DNA of 9,251 bases. It comes from Lachnoclostridium sp. UBA1434. GTDB taxonomy: Bacteria; Bacillota; Clostridia; Lachnospirales; Lachnospiraceae. Each line of letters begins with the position of its first letter. The stretch's first letter is position 1. Below are positions 5,753 to 9,251 of the stretch, in pieces. The stretch is taken from contig DCTS01000044.1 of the NCBI GenBank assembly GCA_002329645.1, positions 15,845 to 25,095 of the forward strand. Direction: 5' to 3'. The position numbers and the translations under genes were made by a program. A model generated the notes under the pieces. It was not told the DNA's origin. It saw only the letters and a program-made list of their open reading frames with translations, and did no database searches.

Positions 5753-7663
5753 CTATATGGATTTGTTTATATTGTATGGTTTGAATTCCTTGCCTGTTCC
5801 CTTATAAAATCTGCTGAACATTTCATAATATTCAAGCCTCAGCACCTGAATGCCTGCAACCAGGCCTTCCATTGCTATAACTATTATATTGCCGAGAACA
5901 ATGACTACTATATTGGAGCTGCCGGTTTCGGCGCCCGACAAAAGCATTACAACTCCCATCATGGCGGCATGGCTTAAAGCAAATGCTCCAATTCTTAAGA
6001 AGGAAATTGTGTTTGTCACATAGCTTAGGAGCACTTCAAAAAGCTCGAAAAAGTTTTCCAAAAAGAACATTGCCTTATGCTCGGGGAATATATGGGCCTT
6101 CTTCTCCACAATATGGCTTAAGGGCTCCTTGAAGAATATAAAAAGCAGCGGCACCGCAAAAAAGAGTATCAGTATAAATACCGCAGGCATGGGGCGGCCC
6201 GTGAATGCTAAAAGGACGCATGCTATGGCAGCGCCATAGAAGATAAGTCCCGGTAATCCGTTTGTATCAAATAGCAGCCTGCTTAAGTTTTTCTCTTTTA
6301 TAGAATTTATTATATTGAGAAGCATGGAAATAAGTATCAGTACAACTCCGAAGCCAACGCTTGTCAGAAGGATTGTCATTACGTTTTCCATCGGAGACAT
6401 CCACAAAGGCTTTATAATATGCTCAAAGCCAAATACGCTTCCGTATATGAAGCCGGCCAGTGTGGAGAACACGCCTGCAACTGATATAATTGCAGCAAGA
6501 CTGGATTTTTTCAGCTTGTATATAAGGTATCCTGCAATTGCAAGGCACAGGCCCTGTCCCACATCTCCGAACATTATTCCGAAGATTATTGAGTAGGTAA
6601 TTGCAACAAAGGATGTGGGATCAACTTCATTATAAGCAGGCAGCCCGTACATCCTGACAAACATTTCAAAGGGCTTGAATATACGGGGATTCTTCAACCG
6701 GGTCGGAACCTTTGCGCCAACGCTTTTTCGGACGTCCTCAATGATGCAGTATACATCCGGGTCCTTTCCGGTTTCCTCCGAGAAATTTTGCTCATCCTTT
6801 TCCGGGAGCCAGCCGCAGAGGATATAGAACTCTTCATCCTTATCCTTTTCCCTGGTGCAAGCGGCAAGCTTTCTAACCTCAAAATTGCTGCTGTATGCAA
6901 ATAATGAATTATGTGCGGTTATAAGCTCTTCGCTTCTTTCTGCAAGCAGCCCGTTAATCTGTTCGTTAAGCCTAAGTATTGAATTGTTTAATGTATTCCT
7001 TGCCGACAGACAGGTACGGTAGGCTTCTTCGGGAGTGCCTTCAAATTCGTAGGACAGGAATATCCGTTCAAAGTGCATGGATGCGTAGACGGCATCCACC
7101 TTAACCGAAAGGGAGGTCGGTACGAAATATACGCCCCAGACATATTCCCTGTCGCTGTTGCACTCATAAAATATGGAATTTAAGTTGTCCCTGACATACT
7201 TTATAAACTTATTGTAATATTCCCGAGCTATCCTTCCAAATCTGAAATTAATAAATTTAAGGTCCAGAATCTTCTTTATGTCAAAATCAAGGTTTCTGAA
7301 GGGCTCTATCTGATTGATAAGCTCCGTATAATGCTCCCGTTCTGCAATAAGCTCCTTAATGGCAGCCTCAGGTACTTCAAGCTCTTTCCCGATAGCTTCG
7401 ATTGTTTCGCCGGCCTTATCGGGAGGCATAAGAGCAGAGGCTTGTATATCCTTGTTTTTAAGCCTTTTTACAAGCTGTTCGGACTTGGCAAGAGTATCCT
7501 TGTAGGGATTAGTCTCAATAAAGGGCTTAAGCTCATGCACGGAGCTTAACTCCGCCAATGCATTTTCCAGATGTATGCTGTATTTATTGAGGTACATGCC
7601 GACAACACGGTCAAAATCACGCTTGGGACCTGTTATAGTTACGAATTTCATTTTTTCTATCAT
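5753..7663 (-). CDS. ntpI: V-type ATP synthase subunit I (membrane stator, a-like)
   Basis: Subunit I is the membrane stator that provides the half-channels facing the K ring; its soluble arm binds the peripheral stalks. The 636-residue product has a charged cytoplasmic part (about 1-340) with coiled-coil stretches, then roughly seven to eight membrane segments from about 350 to 615. The first contains the family signature FGIMFGDVGQGL (361-372). The segment ISFLRIGAFALSHAAM (553-568) contains Arg557, and IAMEGLVAGIQVLRLEYYEMFSRFYKG has Arg609. These correspond to the two conserved arginines that face the ring carboxylate in this family. Start ATG 7663 has GAGGTGA six bases upstream; a second ATG four codons on is less well placed. 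It ends 12 bases before K. Length is in the family range and no disruption is seen. Confidence 0.96.
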   Translation of the reverse strand: MIEKMKFVTITGPKRDFDRVVGMYLNKYSIHLENALAELSSVHELKPFIETNPYKDTLAKSEQLVKRLKNKDIQASALMPPDKAGETIEAIGKELEVPEAAIKELIAEREHYTELINQIEPFRNLDFDIKKILDLKFINFRFGRIAREYYNKFIKYVRDNLNSIFYECNSDREYVWGVYFVPTSLSVKVDAVYASMHFERIFLSYEFEGTPEEAYRTCLSARNTLNNSILRLNEQINGLLAERSEELITAHNSLFAYSSNFEVRKLAACTREKDKDEEFYILCGWLPEKDEQNFSEETGKDPDVYCIIEDVRKSVGAKVPTRLKNPRIFKPFEMFVRMYGLPAYNEVDPTSFVAITYSIIFGIMFGDVGQGLCLAIAGYLIYKLKKSSLAAIISVAGVFSTLAGFIYGSVFGFEHIIKPLWMSPMENVMTILLTSVGFGVVLILISMLLNIINSIKEKNLSRLLFDTNGLPGLIFYGAAIACVLLAFTGRPMPAVFILILFFAVPLLFIFFKEPLSHIVEKKAHIFPEHKAMFFLENFFELFEVLLSYVTNTISFLRIGAFALSHAAMMGVVMLLSGAETGSSNIVVIVLGNIIVIAMEGLVAGIQVLRLEYYEMFSRFYKGTGKEFKPYNINKSI

Positions 7664-7697
7664 ATATTGTCACCTCGTTTCTTGACTGGCGGTATGC

Positions 7698-8750
7698 CTA
7701 TTTACCGGTATATGAACTGCCGAATATATATTTCAGCCTTTCTGCAGGTTCCAGCTTGTAGCGTATGCATTCAAGGGCGGTTGTGAGGCGGCCGATTTCA
7801 GTTTCTCTGCAGTACAGGTAATAGTTTACCCGGCTCATTGAGGCTGGGTATTTTTTAATATTGTCCCTGCTTATTCTCATAATTTTAATATCATAATATG
7901 CTTCCATACTGCCGTCCGTAAGGTGTGCGGCAAAATCTCCGTAAGGAGTACCGGCTAAAAGCGACATGAATTCTTCTGGTGAGGAAGAATTTATAAGCTT
8001 AAGCAGCGCTTCCTTCGACAGCTTGTAATTTACGGGTATCATGCGGGCAAGTATATCGGAGGGTTCTGACCTGTACAATGCCTTCAGTCTGTATGCCCAC
8101 ATTATATTCATAAGGTCAATCCTCGTCCCGAGAATATCCGTTACCGCCTTCAGATTGTTTCCCCTGACAAGCTTGTCCTTAAGCTTCCATGCCTTGGTAA
8201 AATAAAAAATATCCATCTTAAGCTCATATTCATGGGGCAGAGATTTTTTATCACCCGGAAGACTGCTTAAGACGGGGTAATAATGGGTCCCTTCAAGCTT
8301 TGAAATAAATTCCTCCATTGTATATGAAGACATCAGAGCGGATATATCAAGCTTTGAATGCCTGCCGAAGAAATCCCTTAAAAGTGAGAGCTCATACATG
8401 TTCTTTCTGTTATGAATATGGCGTATGCAGGCCTTCAATATTGTAACCTCATATCTGAAGAATAAAAGATCCAGGTCCTTTTTCTGCGCATCGTCGGCAA
8501 ACCGGTAAATACGGGCAAAATCATCATAAAAGACGGAGCCGATTATACGCTCGGCATCATAACGGTGAAGCTCATGCTCATCATATTGTTTGAAAACATT
8601 CCTGTAGCCCGGATGATTTTTAAGAAAGGCTATTAAGTCCGAAGTAGTATTAATAGAAGCAATCCTTTCGAATTCCTCTTTTTTGATCAGATTGGCACTC
8701 ATAGCTTTTATCTTTGCATTTATTCCGCTGTATGAGAGAAGATTATTCAT
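7698..8750 (-). CDS. ntpC: V-type ATP synthase subunit C (shaft-to-ring adaptor)
   Basis: Subunit C (the d/AC39 family) is the funnel-shaped helical protein that sits on the K ring and receives the D/F shaft. The 350-residue product is all-helical in appearance, without signal or membrane segments, and of normal length. Its N-terminus, SYSGINAKIKAMSANLIKKEEF, matches the family opening in which a Y-x-x-x-N-A-R-V-R-like segment is followed by L-L. Repeated helix modules of similar type follow, e.g. SDLIAFLKNHPGY near 37-49 and EEFISKLEGTHYYPVL in the middle. LLAGTPYGDF in the last third is a second family-like module, compare LSGTPFSG in Thermus. Start ATG 8750 has GGGAGGT only three to four bases upstream, a tight spacing. 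Its place ahead of I is unusual compared with Enterococcus and Thermus, where C follows E. Confidence 0.93.
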   Translation of the reverse strand: MNNLLSYSGINAKIKAMSANLIKKEEFERIASINTTSDLIAFLKNHPGYRNVFKQYDEHELHRYDAERIIGSVFYDDFARIYRFADDAQKKDLDLLFFRYEVTILKACIRHIHNRKNMYELSLLRDFFGRHSKLDISALMSSYTMEEFISKLEGTHYYPVLSSLPGDKKSLPHEYELKMDIFYFTKAWKLKDKLVRGNNLKAVTDILGTRIDLMNIMWAYRLKALYRSEPSDILARMIPVNYKLSKEALLKLINSSSPEEFMSLLAGTPYGDFAAHLTDGSMEAYYDIKIMRISRDNIKKYPASMSRVNYYLYCRETEIGRLTTALECIRYKLEPAERLKYIFGSSYTGK

Positions 8751-8777
8751 AGGACCTCCCGGAATTTAAAGTCTTCC

Positions 8778-9089
8778 TCATAGCTTGATTATATCCTGAA
8801 AAATCCTGTCGGCTATTGCTTCGTGATTAGTGGCATAGGCCTCCTCAAGCTGTTTTTGCTGCATTTCACATTTTTCCTTAAGCTTTTTCAGTTCATCCTC
8901 AAGCTCACTGTCGATCTTTGCCCGCAGCTCCTTTATACGGACATTATTATCAGCCATTATTTCCTGTTCCATCATATCTGCTTTAGCCTCATATTCCTGC
9001 TTAAGACGCAGCTTTTCTTCATTCGCCTTGTTTATGATTACATTTGCCTGCTTATCTATTTCAAATATGCTTCTTATAGTCTTTTCCAT
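8778..9089 (-). CDS. V-type ATP synthase small coiled-coil stalk subunit (G/H type)
   Basis: This is the first gene of the operon. The 103-residue product is almost entirely one charged helix, rich in Glu, Lys and Gln (for example EEKLRLKQEYEAKADMMEQE in the middle), with no membrane segment. It matches the short partner of subunit E in the peripheral stalk, named NtpF in Enterococcus, G in Thermus and AhaH in archaea. It is assigned by composition, size and position as lead gene of the operon; sequence motifs in this family are weak. Start ATG 9089 was chosen because GGAGG lies six bases upstream. An in-frame ATG at 9143 would add 18 residues including a hydrophobic patch and has no ribosome site. 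It ends 27 bases before subunit C. Confidence 0.85.
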   Translation of the reverse strand: MEKTIRSIFEIDKQANVIINKANEEKLRLKQEYEAKADMMEQEIMADNNVRIKELRAKIDSELEDELKKLKEKCEMQQKQLEEAYATNHEAIADRIFQDIIKL

Positions 9090-9156
9090 AACGCTCCTCC
9101 ATAAAAAACTTAAATATATATTACAACGCAGACCGTAAAACACATATAGCCATTCT

Positions 9157-9192
9157 GTACAAAATTATATCATGAATTATTACTGATTTATA
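9157..9192 (-). promoter_or_regulatory. Probable promoter of the ATPase operon (extended -10)
   Basis: On the minus strand TATAAT (complement of 9164-9169) is preceded by TGA, giving the extended -10 form TGnTATAAT. At 17 bases upstream the hexamer is TATAAA, a poor -35, which an extended -10 can offset. Transcription would begin near 9157 and give a leader of about 67 bases before the first start codon. The surrounding sequence is A/T-rich (9100-9220). No other promoter-like site stands out inside the operon, so this may drive all nine genes. I see no clear operator or riboswitch in the leader. Confidence 0.6.
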
Positions 9193-9251
9193 TATAGAAT
9201 AACTAATTAAAGGAAAAAAATACTTGCCTTACCGGTATAGATGCTGAAAAC

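Noticed and set aside
9090..9143. Longer start for the first gene at ATG 9143, adding 18 residues with a short hydrophobic patch
   Set aside because: There is no ribosome site before it, it would lie close to the predicted transcription start, and GGAGG is well placed for ATG 9089.

Overview
The window holds one complete V-type (A/V-type) ATPase/ATP synthase operon, all on the minus strand. It reads from a promoter near 9165 leftwards to about 357. Low-to-moderate GC, strong AGGAGG-type ribosome binding sites before almost every gene, tight gene packing and the form of the K subunit point to an anaerobic Firmicute, most likely a member of the Clostridia. That is an inference from style and family, not a species identification.

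Layout in transcription order (minus strand): 9090-9251 leader with an extended -10 promoter; 9089-8778 small coiled-coil peripheral-stalk subunit (G/H type); 8750-7698 subunit C; 7663-5753 subunit I (membrane stator, counterpart of eukaryotic a); 5740-5324 subunit K (rotor-ring proteolipid); 5237-4929 subunit F; 4791-4213 subunit E; 4167-2398 catalytic subunit A; 2371-989 subunit B; 983-357 subunit D. Every subunit needed for a working enzyme is present and looks intact: the A3B3 head, the D/F central shaft, C as adaptor to the ring, the E/G stalks, and the I/K ion channel and ring. Catalytic and ion-path residues are visible in A, B, I and K. The gene order G-C-I-K-F-E-A-B-D differs from the textbook Enterococcus hirae and Thermus orders. 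The two largest gaps inside the operon (86 and 137 bp) flank subunit F.

The parts not explained by the ATPase genes are these. The F-E gap is filled by a degenerate tandem repeat, five copies of which contain a three-codon mini-ORF (ATG-NTC-TTN-TAR). The K-F gap contains an 18-codon, very basic mini-ORF whose start overlaps the K stop, plus an 11-bp palindrome. Bases 1-356, downstream of the operon, hold no recognisable gene: they contain hairpins and several short, mutually overlapping open frames on the minus strand, which could be a decayed mobile element, a structured RNA, or nothing coding.

I see no defence system, toxin or other clearly new machine here. The core is a well-known complex, and the novelty candidates are in its intergenic regions and in the shape of subunit K.
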